Below, in pieces: positions 1 to 7,992 of a stretch of DNA of 64,000 nucleotides. The notes under the pieces are model-generated. The model was given only the letters and a program-made list of their open reading frames with translations, searched no databases and was not told the DNA's origin. The translations under genes and the position numbers were made by a program. Every line of letters begins with the position of its first letter. The stretch's first letter is position 1. This DNA is from Bdellovibrionales bacterium (GTDB taxonomy: Bacteria > Pseudomonadota > Alphaproteobacteria > UBA9219). The stretch is from positions 62,001 through 126,000 of the forward strand of contig JBAZRW010000002.1 in NCBI GenBank assembly GCA_041662785.1. Reading direction: 5' to 3'.

Positions 1-61
1 ATTGGTGGACATGGCCACGCTCAATCATCAGGTTCAGAAAAGCGGATTTTACGGCTGTCAT
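1..61 (-). CDS. tyrS: tyrosyl-tRNA synthetase, N-terminal fragment
   Basis: Only the first 20 codons are in the window; the gene runs off the left edge. The reading from the ATG at 61 is M followed by TAVKSAFLNLMIERGHVHQ, which resembles the N-terminal helix of bacterial TyrS (charges tRNA-Tyr in the cytoplasm). The gene is divergent from anmK, an arrangement I recall from other alphaproteobacteria. The identification rests on a short peptide plus context. Confidence 0.65.
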   Translation of the reverse strand, partial: MTAVKSAFLNLMIERGHVHQ

Positions 62-162
62 AGGGGTTCTCTTTTGCGTCTTGTGGTTCCAAAGAAGAAA
101 AGGCAGATTAAAGCGTGTTTGCCCCGATGAAAAGGGTGGAAATATGATTTCTTAAGAAAAAC

Positions 163-249
163 AAACGGGATCCCCGCTTTCGCGGGGATGACGGATAAGC
201 TAAACATTCTACAAACTCTGTCACTCCCGCGAAAGCGGGAGTCCCGTTT
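163..249. repeat. dispersed palindromic repeat, family A, copy 1
   Basis: Two inverted half-units flank a short spacer. The left half contains CCCCGCTTTCGCGGGG followed by ATGACG; the right half is GTCACTCCCGCGAAAGCGGGAG followed by TCCCGTTT, and the outer arms AAACGGGA/TCCCGTTT pair. The same unit recurs near 10.7, 24.2, 32.8, 33.0 and 47.5 kb. It lies between tyrS and anmK and is open in the anmK frame, which creates a false N-terminal extension. Confidence 0.9.
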
Positions 250-268
250 ACTGTTAAAGGGAACCCTT

Positions 269-1363
269 ATGCTTGAAATCTATCGCGCCATCGGCCTTAT
301 GAGCGGCACATCGCTGGACGGGATTGATGTCGCCCTGATTGAAACGGACGGGCGCAGCCATGTCCGCCCTTTGGGGTTCCTTTTTTATCCATATGAAGCG
401 GCGTTTCGTGAGTGGCTGCGGGCTTGTTTTGGCAAGCGGCAGGGGACGGCTGATCCCATGGTGCGCGAGGTCGAGGGCGAACTAACAACGCTTCATGCAA
501 AGGCTGTTGCCGCTTTCTTGGCGCAAGAGGGGCTAAAGCCTGCCGATGTGAATCTAATCGGGTTTCATGGCCAGACGATTTGGCACAATCCGGCGGCGCG
601 TGAGACGATCCAGATTGGCGATGGCGCTCTTTTGGCCAAGCTCACGGGCATCGATGTCGTGAATGATTTTCGCACAGCGGACGTGAAGGCGGGCGGGCAG
701 GGTGCGCCGTTGGTTCCCTTGTATCATCGCGCCTTGGCGGCGGCGCTGCCTAAGCCTACGGCGATTATCAATATCGGCGGCGTGTCGAACATCACATGGA
801 TCGGCGGCGAAAGTGACGATGAGATTTTGGCCTTTGATCTGGGAACGGGCAACGCGCTGATCGATGATTGGATGCTGCGGCATACGGGGCAAAGCTATGA
901 TCAGGGCGGCGCAATGGCTGCGCAAGGCTGCGTGGATGAGGCTCATGTCGCCGCTTTTCTCTCCCATCCGTTCTTTGCACAAAAGCCACCGAAATCTTTG
1001 GATCGCGATGCGTTTGCGGCGTTTGTGCCAGAAGGCGTAAGCCCTGCCGATGGCGCGGCGACGCTCACCATGATGACGGTGGCCGCGATTGCCAAAGGGG
1101 TGGAAGCCTCACCGCAAAAACCGTGCGAGGTTTATATCGCTGGCGGTGGTCGCCACAACGTGACGATGATGCGGTGGCTGGCGGAGCGAACGGGAGTACC
1201 CGTCAAATCCGTCGATGAACTGGGTTGGAATGGCGATTCACTTGAAGCCGAGGCGTTCGCCTATCTGGCTGTCCGTTCTCTTTTAGGACTACCGCTCAGT
1301 GTGCCAAACACGACAGCTGTCCCCGCGCCGATGACGGGCGGGGTGTTGCATCACATGGATTAA
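269..1363 (+). CDS. anmK: anhydro-N-acetylmuramic acid kinase
   Basis: AnmK phosphorylates and hydrates 1,6-anhydro-MurNAc to MurNAc-6-phosphate, recycling cell-wall fragments in the cytoplasm. The N-terminal motif GLMSGTSLDGIDVAL is diagnostic; FDLGTGNALIDDW and the IAGGG near the C terminus belong to the ASKHA sugar-kinase fold. I chose the ATG at 269, preceded by AAAGGGAA, which gives 364 aa, normal for the family. An in-frame start at 188 would add 27 residues translated from the upstream repeat and is rejected. The gene ends 4 bp inside the convergent small membrane protein gene. It fits functionally with the lytic transglycosylase at 60.6 kb, whose products are anhydro-muropeptides. Confidence 0.95.
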   Translation: MLEIYRAIGLMSGTSLDGIDVALIETDGRSHVRPLGFLFYPYEAAFREWLRACFGKRQGTADPMVREVEGELTTLHAKAVAAFLAQEGLKPADVNLIGFHGQTIWHNPAARETIQIGDGALLAKLTGIDVVNDFRTADVKAGGQGAPLVPLYHRALAAALPKPTAIINIGGVSNITWIGGESDDEILAFDLGTGNALIDDWMLRHTGQSYDQGGAMAAQGCVDEAHVAAFLSHPFFAQKPPKSLDRDAFAAFVPEGVSPADGAATLTMMTVAAIAKGVEASPQKPCEVYIAGGGRHNVTMMRWLAERTGVPVKSVDELGWNGDSLEAEAFAYLAVRSLLGLPLSVPNTTAVPAPMTGGVLHHMD

Positions 1364-1638
1364 CGAAGTGGATGCAAGAAGTATGACTTCCACCGTGTAC
1401 CAAGGCTTGGTTGCTGTCTTCGCTCATTCTTTGAGGCGTCGTCCGCGGCTTGTGCTAGCGAGATAATCGCATAAACGGTAAGTGTTAGGGCCGTGGCCAC
1501 ACCCGTCATGATATTCGGGTTCACAATGGATTCAGCGGCCGAGATAAACGCACCGACAAGCATACCTCTTTTGAGATAGCGAGCGACGGCTATATCCTCG
1601 GGAGTGACTTCTGTCTTGTGTTGTCGTGTTGCTGTCAT
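1360..1638 (-). CDS. small hypothetical membrane protein
   Basis: This is a 92-aa protein I do not recognise. Residues about 24-36 are mildly hydrophobic and 45-64 form a good transmembrane segment (VATALTLTVYAIISLAQAA), followed by a charged tail. The start at 1638 has a strong ribosome site (AAAGGAGAGA about 6 nt upstream), which supports a real gene. Its stop overlaps the convergent anmK stop by 4 bp. The N-terminal 20 residues are polar and charged. No enzyme motif is visible. Confidence 0.6.
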   Translation of the reverse strand: MTATRQHKTEVTPEDIAVARYLKRGMLVGAFISAAESIVNPNIMTGVATALTLTVYAIISLAQAADDASKNERRQQPSLGTRWKSYFLHPLR

Positions 1639-1696
1639 AATCTCTCTCCTTTCAAAAACGTGAAAACAATATCAAAAACTATAGTCTATAAAGGTT

Positions 1697-2368
1697 TTAG
1701 CTAGCCATTGCGATTTGTGACGGCGCGGTGCGGAGAAGCGCGTTGTCGAGGTAATCTTCGACGTGCGTGGCCATCTCATCGATTTGCTGCGTGAAGAAAT
1801 GTCCTGCTCCTGGTATCACGCGGTAATCCAGATGAATGCCGCGTTGGTGAGAAAGCTTGGCCACCAGCTTAGAGACAAAAGGTTCCGGCACGATATCGTC
1901 GGCTTCGCCATGAAGGATCAGGCCTGATGAAGGGCAGGGAGCCAAAAAGGTGAAATCCAGCATATTGGCGGGAGGTGCGACCGAGACAAAGGACTCAATC
2001 TCGGGGCGGCGCATCAAAAGCTGCATCCCGATCCATGCGCCGAACGAAAAACCGGCGACCCACACGCTGCGGGCGTTGGGGTTGATGGATTGAACCCAAT
2101 CAAGAGCCGAAGCGGCATCGCTCAATTCGCCTTCGCCGCGATCATAGGCTCCTTGGCTGCGTCCTACGCCGCGAAAGTTGAAGCGCAGGGTTGAGAAGTC
2201 GCGTTCGGCAAAGGCGTTAAAGAGCGAATAAACAACCTTATTATTCATCGTCCCGCCATGCTGAGGATGCGGATGAAGGATAAGCGCAACCGGAGCCGTC
2301 GGAGATTTTCCGGGCGTATAGCGACCTTCAAGACGACCCGCAGGCCCCGCAAATAAAACTTCAGGCAT
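1697..2368 (-). CDS. alpha/beta hydrolase
   Basis: A 223-aa serine hydrolase-fold protein of the short COG2945 type. Visible elements are HPHPQHGGTMNNKVV (oxyanion region), the nucleophile elbow GFSFG with Ser108, an acidic residue in HGEADDIVP (Asp157 or Asp158) and the catalytic His190 in GAGHFF. The substrate cannot be read from sequence. It is divergent from the Rrf2-type regulator at 2604; hydrolases of this type are often found next to Fe-S assembly regulators in alphaproteobacteria, which I infer is the context here. GGTGAG lies just upstream of the ATG. It has no signal peptide, so it is cytoplasmic. Confidence 0.85.
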   Translation of the reverse strand: MPEVLFAGPAGRLEGRYTPGKSPTAPVALILHPHPQHGGTMNNKVVYSLFNAFAERDFSTLRFNFRGVGRSQGAYDRGEGELSDAASALDWVQSINPNARSVWVAGFSFGAWIGMQLLMRRPEIESFVSVAPPANMLDFTFLAPCPSSGLILHGEADDIVPEPFVSKLVAKLSHQRGIHLDYRVIPGAGHFFTQQIDEMATHVEDYLDNALLRTAPSQIAMAS

Positions 2369-2443
2369 GGCTCACCAATGTAAGTTGTTAATATCAAAAG
2401 AAGACCAAAGTATGCACCGATTAAAGCGCTTGACCCATTCTTT

Positions 2444-2460
2444 CTATGGTGAGACCATAG
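2444..2460. promoter_or_regulatory. palindrome CTATGGT-GAG-ACCATAG, candidate operator
   Basis: A perfect 7-bp inverted repeat with a 3-nt centre lies between the divergent hydrolase and Rrf2-type regulator genes, about 84 bp upstream of the predicted -10 of the regulator. Its size and symmetry suit a dimeric repressor. Rrf2 proteins often control their own promoter region, so it is a candidate target, but no consensus match is claimed. Confidence 0.4.
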
Positions 2461-2544
2461 CACAAGTGATAGGTGTAAATTCAAGCAAGTAATGCCATTT
2501 ATTAATATTATTTTAAAATACACCCATTGTGGGGTTGAAAGACC

Positions 2545-2573
2545 TTGAAGTGATACCGATATAGTCCTATAAC
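2545..2573 (+). promoter_or_regulatory. predicted sigma-70 promoter of the Rrf2-type regulator
   Basis: TTGAAG (2545-2550), a 17-nt spacer and TATAAC (2568-2573) lie 30 bp upstream of the ATG at 2604. Both boxes are one or two bases from consensus. Confidence 0.5.
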
Positions 2574-2603
2574 AGTCATGACGACTGAGAAAAGGGGGAG
2601 AGC

Positions 2604-3005
2604 ATGAGAATTAGCACAAAAGGACGGCATGCTGTTATGGCGATGGTTGACATTGCCCGTCACAGCGAGGAAAGGCCAGTTCCGTTGGCCGATGTAGCCC
2701 AAAGGCAACTGATTTCACTCTCTTACCTTGAGCAGTTGGTCTCAAAACTGAAGAAAAACGCCCTTGTTAAGAGTATGCGCGGGCCAGGTGGGGGCTATGT
2801 CTTGGCCAGCGATCCTGCGCTGATTTCCATTTATCAGATCGTGGCGGCGGTTGATACGCCTTCGCAAGCCGAAAGGCCTATGCCTCACGGGGAAGGGCAG
2901 ACGGCGCGCAAGTTGACGGATGCCTTGTGGCACAGGGTGGGGGAAGAGGTTCAAAAGTACCTTAAAGCCGTGACCTTGGCCGAAGTGGTTCATAGAAAAA
3001 GCTAG
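2604..3005 (+). CDS. Rrf2/IscR-family transcriptional regulator lacking the Fe-S cysteines
   Basis: The N-terminal winged helix is very close to IscR (MRISTKGRHAVMAMVDIA; LISLSYLEQLVSKLKK; RGPGGGYVLA). IscR controls Fe-S biogenesis genes and binds a [2Fe-2S] cluster through three cysteines at about residues 92-104. Here that segment reads AERPMPHGEGQTARKL and the whole 133-aa protein has no cysteine, so it cannot hold a cluster in the usual way. The C terminus (LTDALWHRVGEEVQKYLKAVTLAEVV) still aligns with IscR. The ribosome site AAAGGGGGAGAG precedes the ATG. It is followed after 86 bp by the HscB-like gene, as in isc/suf-linked loci. It may act as a cluster-independent regulator, like apo-IscR. 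Confidence 0.85.
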   Translation: MRISTKGRHAVMAMVDIARHSEERPVPLADVAQRQLISLSYLEQLVSKLKKNALVKSMRGPGGGYVLASDPALISIYQIVAAVDTPSQAERPMPHGEGQTARKLTDALWHRVGEEVQKYLKAVTLAEVVHRKS

Positions 3006-3091
3006 AGAAGCTAAAACTTCTAAATTCCTCACACAGAAAGGCGCGATTCGGGTTATACTGAATCTCGTCTTTCTTTCGTTGAGGAATCTCT

Positions 3092-3760
3092 ATGGACAAT
3101 GTTATCGAGTTTAACGAGTTTACTGTTTCAGCCAATTGTTCAAATGGAGAGGCGTGCTGTTGGCTTTGTCAGAAAGGCACCTCGCTTCGCGCTCTTTTTT
3201 GCCAGTATTGTGGCACAATCCAGCCTGTCCGCGCCTTGGATTATTTTTCGCGCCTTGGGCTAGAGCGGCGCATTGACGTCGATTCCGATCTTCTTGAGCG
3301 TCAGTACGCTGCTTATAAGCGCGCCCTTGAGCCCGAGCGTTTCGTTTTGCGGGGCATGGGGGAGCGTGGGCATGCCGCCAAGCAGTTGGAGGCGATGGAG
3401 GAGGCCTATCAGACCTTGCGCGAGCCTTTGCGGCGTGGGCGTTATTGGCTGGCTCTTCATGAAAAAGAAATGGCTGAAGCCGACGCGGCAAACCCGATGG
3501 TTGCGGAATTGCGCCGTGATCTGAATGAGGCGGGGCAGGCCTCTCAATGCGACCGCATCGCGCAAAAAGCGGGGAACGCGATGGAGCAGGGCGTCGTGAG
3601 TTTAATGCAGGCCTTGCGCAGCCAGAACTGGCCGCTAGCGAACGCCATCTTATTCGAGGTTGATGGGCTTGAATCTATTTTGAAAGATGTGCGTGATCGT
3701 CGCACCGTTCTTGCGCCCCATATGGGGGTCAATGCTGACGATCTGGCCAGCGTAAAGTGA
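3092..3760 (+). CDS. hscB: HscB-like J-domain protein with N-terminal zinc ribbon, HPD motif lost
   Basis: A 222-aa protein. Residues 23-40 contain CWLC and CQYC pairs, a zinc ribbon like that of eukaryotic HSCB. From residue 49 the line DYFSRLGLERRIDVD matches the start of the HscB J domain, and the C-terminal part (LRRDLNEA... SLMQALRSQNW) resembles its scaffold-binding helical domain. HscB normally drives Hsp70 (HscA) ATPase through HPD; here the YHPDKF position reads ALEPERF (residues 79-84), so H and D are both gone. It lies directly behind the IscR-like gene, and no hscA or iscU is in view. It is either a non-canonical co-chaperone or has another role. The start ATG follows GAGGAATCTCT. 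Confidence 0.75.
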   Translation: MDNVIEFNEFTVSANCSNGEACCWLCQKGTSLRALFCQYCGTIQPVRALDYFSRLGLERRIDVDSDLLERQYAAYKRALEPERFVLRGMGERGHAAKQLEAMEEAYQTLREPLRRGRYWLALHEKEMAEADAANPMVAELRRDLNEAGQASQCDRIAQKAGNAMEQGVVSLMQALRSQNWPLANAILFEVDGLESILKDVRDRRTVLAPHMGVNADDLASVK

Positions 3761-3783
3761 AAATCTATAAACCTAGACAAAAA

Positions 3784-4872
3784 CTAAGGTGAGGGGGCGT
3801 GGGCTTCTTGCCAATTTGTCACCATATGGTGGACTTGGCGGCCCGAATTTTTGTCGAGAAGATCCTCAAGAACAATTTGTCCTTTAGCCATTGCCTCGTG
3901 CAAGGTCTCCCAGCCTTTCTTTAACACGATGACATGGGGGTTTGTATACATTCTTGGATGCTTCTCTATGAAATGTGCATGGCCCAAGCGGTGTTCGCGC
4001 AGATGGTCGTTGACCAAAAGCTTATTCGGCGACATGCGGGCCCCTACCTCTTGATAGGCGAAGTAGCCGAGGCGATAACCATGAGGCCCTTTGATGCAGC
4101 TATAATCCGTCGCGCTTTCGCCGACATAGAGCATTTCGTCCGCGGCAACATCAAACATCCGCAGCATTGTTGTTACCTGCTCAAAACTTTTTTTGCCAAT
4201 ATAAGGGACAACTTTTTCGGCAAAGGCGATGGCGCGTGGATCGGTTAGGTTTTTCCGCCACGGTAGATTGAATCCTTCTTCATCGTCGGTTCTGGCAAAA
4301 ATCAAAGAGACGTGATCGGGATTCAGTTCGGTAGAGCGAGTCAGGCGGCGCACAGCCGACTCGGCCTTGGTGGCCGTATGAATGATAAAGCCTGTTCCGT
4401 TGGTGTTGGCGTCATCCATGACGCGCGTTGCGCCGCTGTAGGCTTTGAATGAATCATGAGCCATCGCGAGGCCCTGTTCCAGCATCGAGTCGATATGGAC
4501 TTTTGTTCCATTGCGCGGCGTGCCGCCCTCTATTCTGCCTGCTTCGCCTTCGGCTTTGACAAGCAGGTTGACGATTTGTGGCAAAGCTTCATCGGGCGCA
4601 TGCAAAATATCCGGCATCTGAATTTGGCCGCGAATACGATCCGTATAATGCTTGATGGCATCGTTAGGTCTTTTTACACACTTGCCAAGCTCTTGCATGA
4701 TGTGATGCAGGCCTTCAAGAGTCCTGTAGGTTTCAACGAGAGTGCCATCAAGATCGGAAACAATAAGCCGTACGCGCCAACAGCGCTCGGTCGTTATTGA
4801 AGGATCAATCGTCACGGGTTGCAGTGAAAACCTTGTGTGATTGCCTTCGTCAACTGATGGGACTGATAACAT
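3784..4872 (-). CDS. HAD-superfamily hydrolase
   Basis: Motif I is DLDGTLVETY (Asp40, Asp42), motif II lies in FIIHTATKAES, and motif IV may be YVGESATDYSCIK. This layout marks a HAD phosphatase or phosphoglycolate-phosphatase-like protein with a helical cap of about 150 residues after motif I. The substrate is unknown. At 362 aa it is longer than simple HAD enzymes: about 39 residues precede motif I and a C-terminal extension of about 90 residues follows motif IV. The chosen ATG at 4872 has no clear ribosome site, so the real start may be further in. It converges on the HscB-like gene with a 23-bp gap. Confidence 0.75.
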   Translation of the reverse strand: MLSVPSVDEGNHTRFSLQPVTIDPSITTERCWRVRLIVSDLDGTLVETYRTLEGLHHIMQELGKCVKRPNDAIKHYTDRIRGQIQMPDILHAPDEALPQIVNLLVKAEGEAGRIEGGTPRNGTKVHIDSMLEQGLAMAHDSFKAYSGATRVMDDANTNGTGFIIHTATKAESAVRRLTRSTELNPDHVSLIFARTDDEEGFNLPWRKNLTDPRAIAFAEKVVPYIGKKSFEQVTTMLRMFDVAADEMLYVGESATDYSCIKGPHGYRLGYFAYQEVGARMSPNKLLVNDHLREHRLGHAHFIEKHPRMYTNPHVIVLKKGWETLHEAMAKGQIVLEDLLDKNSGRQVHHMVTNWQEAHAPSP

Positions 4873-4986
4873 GGGAGGAGGGGATCCGTGTTGGCGTTGG
4901 TTTGTGGTTAATGATGATGGCCGAATATGGCCTTATAAAAAACAAATTGTCAAAAACTTTCATGCTTATTTTGAATAACTTATCTC

Positions 4987-5042
4987 GCAACTGCGAAGGA
5001 AAAGCGGGGGCTTGACCGACGTAGAGAACTCTTCGCAGTTGC
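4987..5042. repeat. inverted repeat with 12-bp arms in intergenic region
   Basis: GCAACTGCGAAG (4987-4998) and its exact complement CTTCGCAGTTGC (5031-5042) flank 32 nt. It lies in the 314-bp gap 4873-5186 between the divergent HAD and acyltransferase genes. No T-run follows, so it is not a simple terminator. A small hairpin AGCCT-AATGT-AGGCT (5129-5143) is the only other structure seen in the gap. Confidence 0.55.
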
Positions 5043-5186
5043 ACAAAAACATAAAGGGGGCTGGTTGAGTTTTAAATTGTGGATGGACTTGTGCAGAAGG
5101 CGTGTGATAGGAGAAAACGTCGTTAAAAAGCCTAATGTAGGCTCTTCGCCTTTTCCTTATCTTGATCAAAGCAGGAGAAACCTTTC

Positions 5187-6518
5187 ATGGAAGACAATTC
5201 ATTTTTACGGTTCATGGGCAAGCCCGATGGTGAGCTTCTTAATCCGTCCGTTTTGCCTATTCGCGTCTTGTGGTTCGAACAAAGGCATCGTTATTACGAG
5301 TATCTTAACAATCCAACTACAGAAAATCTGGAAAAGGTTTTTGGCATTTTCGGCAAACCCGACAATATCGAAAGTTTGCGCCTTGATCAGGGCGCAGAAG
5401 TTCCTTTTGCTGGTGACATGTTTTTCAAAACGACCTTTGGTCGGAACGTCAGCATAGGCACTGAGGCTCTCTTTTTATCACACGCAGGTGTGCATCTTGG
5501 TGACGGAGCCATTGTTGGTCAAAAGGCACGTCTTGTGACTTTGGGACATCCAACCCATCCCTCACAGCGGCACCTACACAAGATTGGGCCTATTCGTCTT
5601 GACACAGGTGCGATGTTGAGCGCGAACGCGATCATCATTAATGGAGGCCGTGCGGATCCCGTTGTGATCGGCGAAGGGTCTATTGTTCTCCCTTATGCGA
5701 TTATATCCAAGAATGTTCCGCCCTATAGCCTTGTCACAGGCACGAATGAAATTCTTTTGCAGGGCAAGCAGTTCTTCCGGCCTCTTGATCCGATGAAGAC
5801 TCATGAACAGCTCAGCCTTAAGAGCCGCCTGACCCCCGAAGGATTGGACAAGCTGGCCTCGGCGAGGGAGATTCTTTGCGGTCTGGACGACCTCCTGTCC
5901 AAAACGACGGATGCTACCTATACCGCTAAAACAAACATCTACAAGGAAACGGGAATCGCTTTGACCAGCCTGAAGAGCGATTTCTTCAGCGCGACCCCTC
6001 CGGCGATTCTTGCCTCTTGCCTCATTCCTTCCCCTGTTTATGTTACGGGAACAATTCCCGTTCTTAAGGAAAGGATGACCGTTAATCAGGGCTGTCGCTT
6101 TACGATTGATGAGGGCTCAAGCATTGAGTTTTCGGAAACAGTTTTGTTGGCGCCTTGGGTTGATTTGAAGGCCAAGAACAAAGGTACAATCCATTTCGAG
6201 CCAAGTGTTTGGGTCGGTGTGGGTTGTCGCATTATTGCCGATGCCAAAAAGATTACAATTGGACAGGGCTCTGTTATAGCCTCTGGGGCTCTTATCACGG
6301 GCGACGTTCCGCCTTGGAGCATTGTGACGAATGGCGGAAAAGTTCTGAAAGCCATGACCGAGGCTGACATCATCCCTCTACCGCCAATGTGGCGCGACTG
6401 GGATGCCTATGCCAAGGCTTTTGCGGATAACACCAAGACCGCTAGAGACATGCCTTCGCCTGAAAGGATGGAGCTGCTGCAAAAAGCCTTACAAGCAACG
6501 CAACCACTTAATGGCTAA
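5187..6518 (+). CDS. protein with two hexapeptide-repeat (left-handed beta-helix) acyltransferase domains
   Basis: A 443-aa cytoplasmic protein. The first half (residues about 65-190) looks like a maltose/galactoside O-acetyltransferase: FFKTTFGRNVSIGTEALFLSH, then LVTLGHPTHP with the expected catalytic His121, then IGEGSIVLPYAIISKNVPPYSLVTG. A second beta-helix (residues about 280-400) has INQ/IGQGSVIASGALITGDVPPWSIVTNG and lacks an obvious GHP motif. The family normally carries one such domain and works as a trimer, so the duplication is unusual; the second copy may be structural. The ribosome site is AGGAG at 5173. It overlaps the first possible start of the glycerate kinase gene by 8 bp, suggesting cotranscription. 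Confidence 0.8.
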   Translation: MEDNSFLRFMGKPDGELLNPSVLPIRVLWFEQRHRYYEYLNNPTTENLEKVFGIFGKPDNIESLRLDQGAEVPFAGDMFFKTTFGRNVSIGTEALFLSHAGVHLGDGAIVGQKARLVTLGHPTHPSQRHLHKIGPIRLDTGAMLSANAIIINGGRADPVVIGEGSIVLPYAIISKNVPPYSLVTGTNEILLQGKQFFRPLDPMKTHEQLSLKSRLTPEGLDKLASAREILCGLDDLLSKTTDATYTAKTNIYKETGIALTSLKSDFFSATPPAILASCLIPSPVYVTGTIPVLKERMTVNQGCRFTIDEGSSIEFSETVLLAPWVDLKAKNKGTIHFEPSVWVGVGCRIIADAKKITIGQGSVIASGALITGDVPPWSIVTNGGKVLKAMTEADIIPLPPMWRDWDAYAKAFADNTKTARDMPSPERMELLQKALQATQPLNG

Positions 6519-6558
6519 AGAAAACAATCTTCCTTCACCCCTTATCAGCGTGGACATC

Positions 6559-7833
6559 ATGACACAAAATCCTCACGATTTTCTTATTGGTCTTTATAAG
6601 GCGGGTCTAAGCGCCGCGATGCCAAGCCAGTGCGTGCCGGCGAACCTGCCTGCGCCGCCCAAGGGGCGGACGATTGTTGTCGGCGCGGGCAAGGCGGCGG
6701 CCTCGATGAGCAAGGCGGTGGAGGAACATTACAAAGGCAAGATTGATGCGGGTCTGGTTGTTACGCGCTATCTGCATGGGCTTCCGCTTAAGACGATTGA
6801 GGTTGTTGAGGCGGGTCATCCCAACCCCGATGATGCGGGGCGCAAGGCCGCGCAGCGCATCCTTGATCTGGCGGGAACGCTTACGCCGGACGATATGCTG
6901 CTTTGTCTAATTTCTGGCGGTGGTACGGCGCTGTTGACGTTGCCGGCGGCGGGGCTAGAGATGCCCGACATTAGAGCTGTGAACGATGCATTGCTCAAGT
7001 CGGGTGCGACGATCAATGAGTTTAATTGCGTTCGCAAGCATCTCTCGGCTATTTCGGGCGGACGTCTTGCTCGCGCGGCAAAAGGTGCCAAGGTTGTCTC
7101 GCTGATTATCTCGGACGTATCTGGCGATGATCTTTCGGTGATTGCTTCCGGCCCCACCGTTGGTGACGTGACGACGTTTGCCGATGCGCGGGATATTCTG
7201 CGTCGCTATGGCATCACGCCACCGCCCGCGATTGCTGCGTATTTGGAAGAAGCGCGAGAGGAAACCGTTAAGCCTGATGATGCGTGCCTCAAGAATGTTG
7301 AGAACATCTTGATTGCAACCTCACAAGACGCGGTAGAAGCGGCGGCGGCCTATGCGCGGGAGCAAGGCGTCACACCCTATATCCTTGGCAACGCGATTGA
7401 GGGCGAGGCCAAGGACGTGGCGCTTGTCATGGCGGGGATCGCCAAGCAAGTCGCGCTCCATGACCAGCCGTTTGCGGCCCCTTGCGTGTTCATTTCGGGC
7501 GGCGAGACGACCGTGACGGTCAAGGGAAAAGGCAAGGGTGGACGCAACAGCGAGCTGTTGATCCATATGGCGATGGCGATGCAAGGCAACCCGCGCGTTC
7601 ACGCGATCTCATGTGGCTCGGACGGCTCGGACGGAACCGAAAATAACGCAGGCGCGATCTTGCATCCTGATACGCTGGCCAAGGCAGCGGCAGCAGGTGC
7701 GGCCAAGCCCGTCACCTATGCCGACAACAATGATTCCTATAGCTTCTTTAAGCTGTGCGATGGGATTGTTGAAACGGGCCCGACGCTCACCAACGTCAAC
7801 GATATCCGTGCGGTTTACGTCACGGGGAAGTAA
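6559..7833 (+). CDS. gckA: glycerate 2-kinase (MOFRL family)
   Basis: GckA/TtuD proteins phosphorylate D-glycerate to 2-phosphoglycerate (older annotations: hydroxypyruvate reductase). Family signatures are IVVGAGKAAASM, LISGGGTALLTLP, ISDVSGDDLSVIASGPTVGD, and the C-terminal MOFRL part with ISGGETTVTVKGKGKGGRNSELL and CGSDGSDGTENNAGA. The start at 6559 gives 424 aa, typical for the family; an ATG at 6511 that overlaps the previous stop is an alternative, and neither has a strong ribosome site. A strong terminator follows at 7864. It sits behind the acyltransferase gene, with no evident pathway link. Confidence 0.92.
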   Translation: MTQNPHDFLIGLYKAGLSAAMPSQCVPANLPAPPKGRTIVVGAGKAAASMSKAVEEHYKGKIDAGLVVTRYLHGLPLKTIEVVEAGHPNPDDAGRKAAQRILDLAGTLTPDDMLLCLISGGGTALLTLPAAGLEMPDIRAVNDALLKSGATINEFNCVRKHLSAISGGRLARAAKGAKVVSLIISDVSGDDLSVIASGPTVGDVTTFADARDILRRYGITPPPAIAAYLEEAREETVKPDDACLKNVENILIATSQDAVEAAAAYAREQGVTPYILGNAIEGEAKDVALVMAGIAKQVALHDQPFAAPCVFISGGETTVTVKGKGKGGRNSELLIHMAMAMQGNPRVHAISCGSDGSDGTENNAGAILHPDTLAKAAAAGAAKPVTYADNNDSYSFFKLCDGIVETGPTLTNVNDIRAVYVTGK

Positions 7834-7863
7834 AGCCGATTTTGTACCGGTAGAAAAAGAGAG

Positions 7864-7893
7864 CGCGCCAAGGAAAACCTTGGCGCGTTTCTT
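7864..7893 (+). terminator. rho-independent terminator of the glycerate kinase transcript
   Basis: A perfect 10-bp stem CGCGCCAAGG/CCTTGGCGCG with AAAA loop (7864-7887) is followed by TTTCTTTTG. It lies 30 bp after the stop codon. Confidence 0.9.
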
Positions 7894-7992
7894 TTGTCTT
7901 AACCATAGTCTTTTGTTGATTCCGCTCTATCCGATCCTGTAAAAAAGGCCTTCTATTAAAAAATCAAACGTCATTCTTTGAAGGGATCGGTT

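Noticed and set aside
188..268. In-frame N-terminal extension of AnmK
   Set aside because: The extra residues are translated repeat DNA (LPRKRESR), and the ATG at 269 has a good ribosome site and gives the family length.
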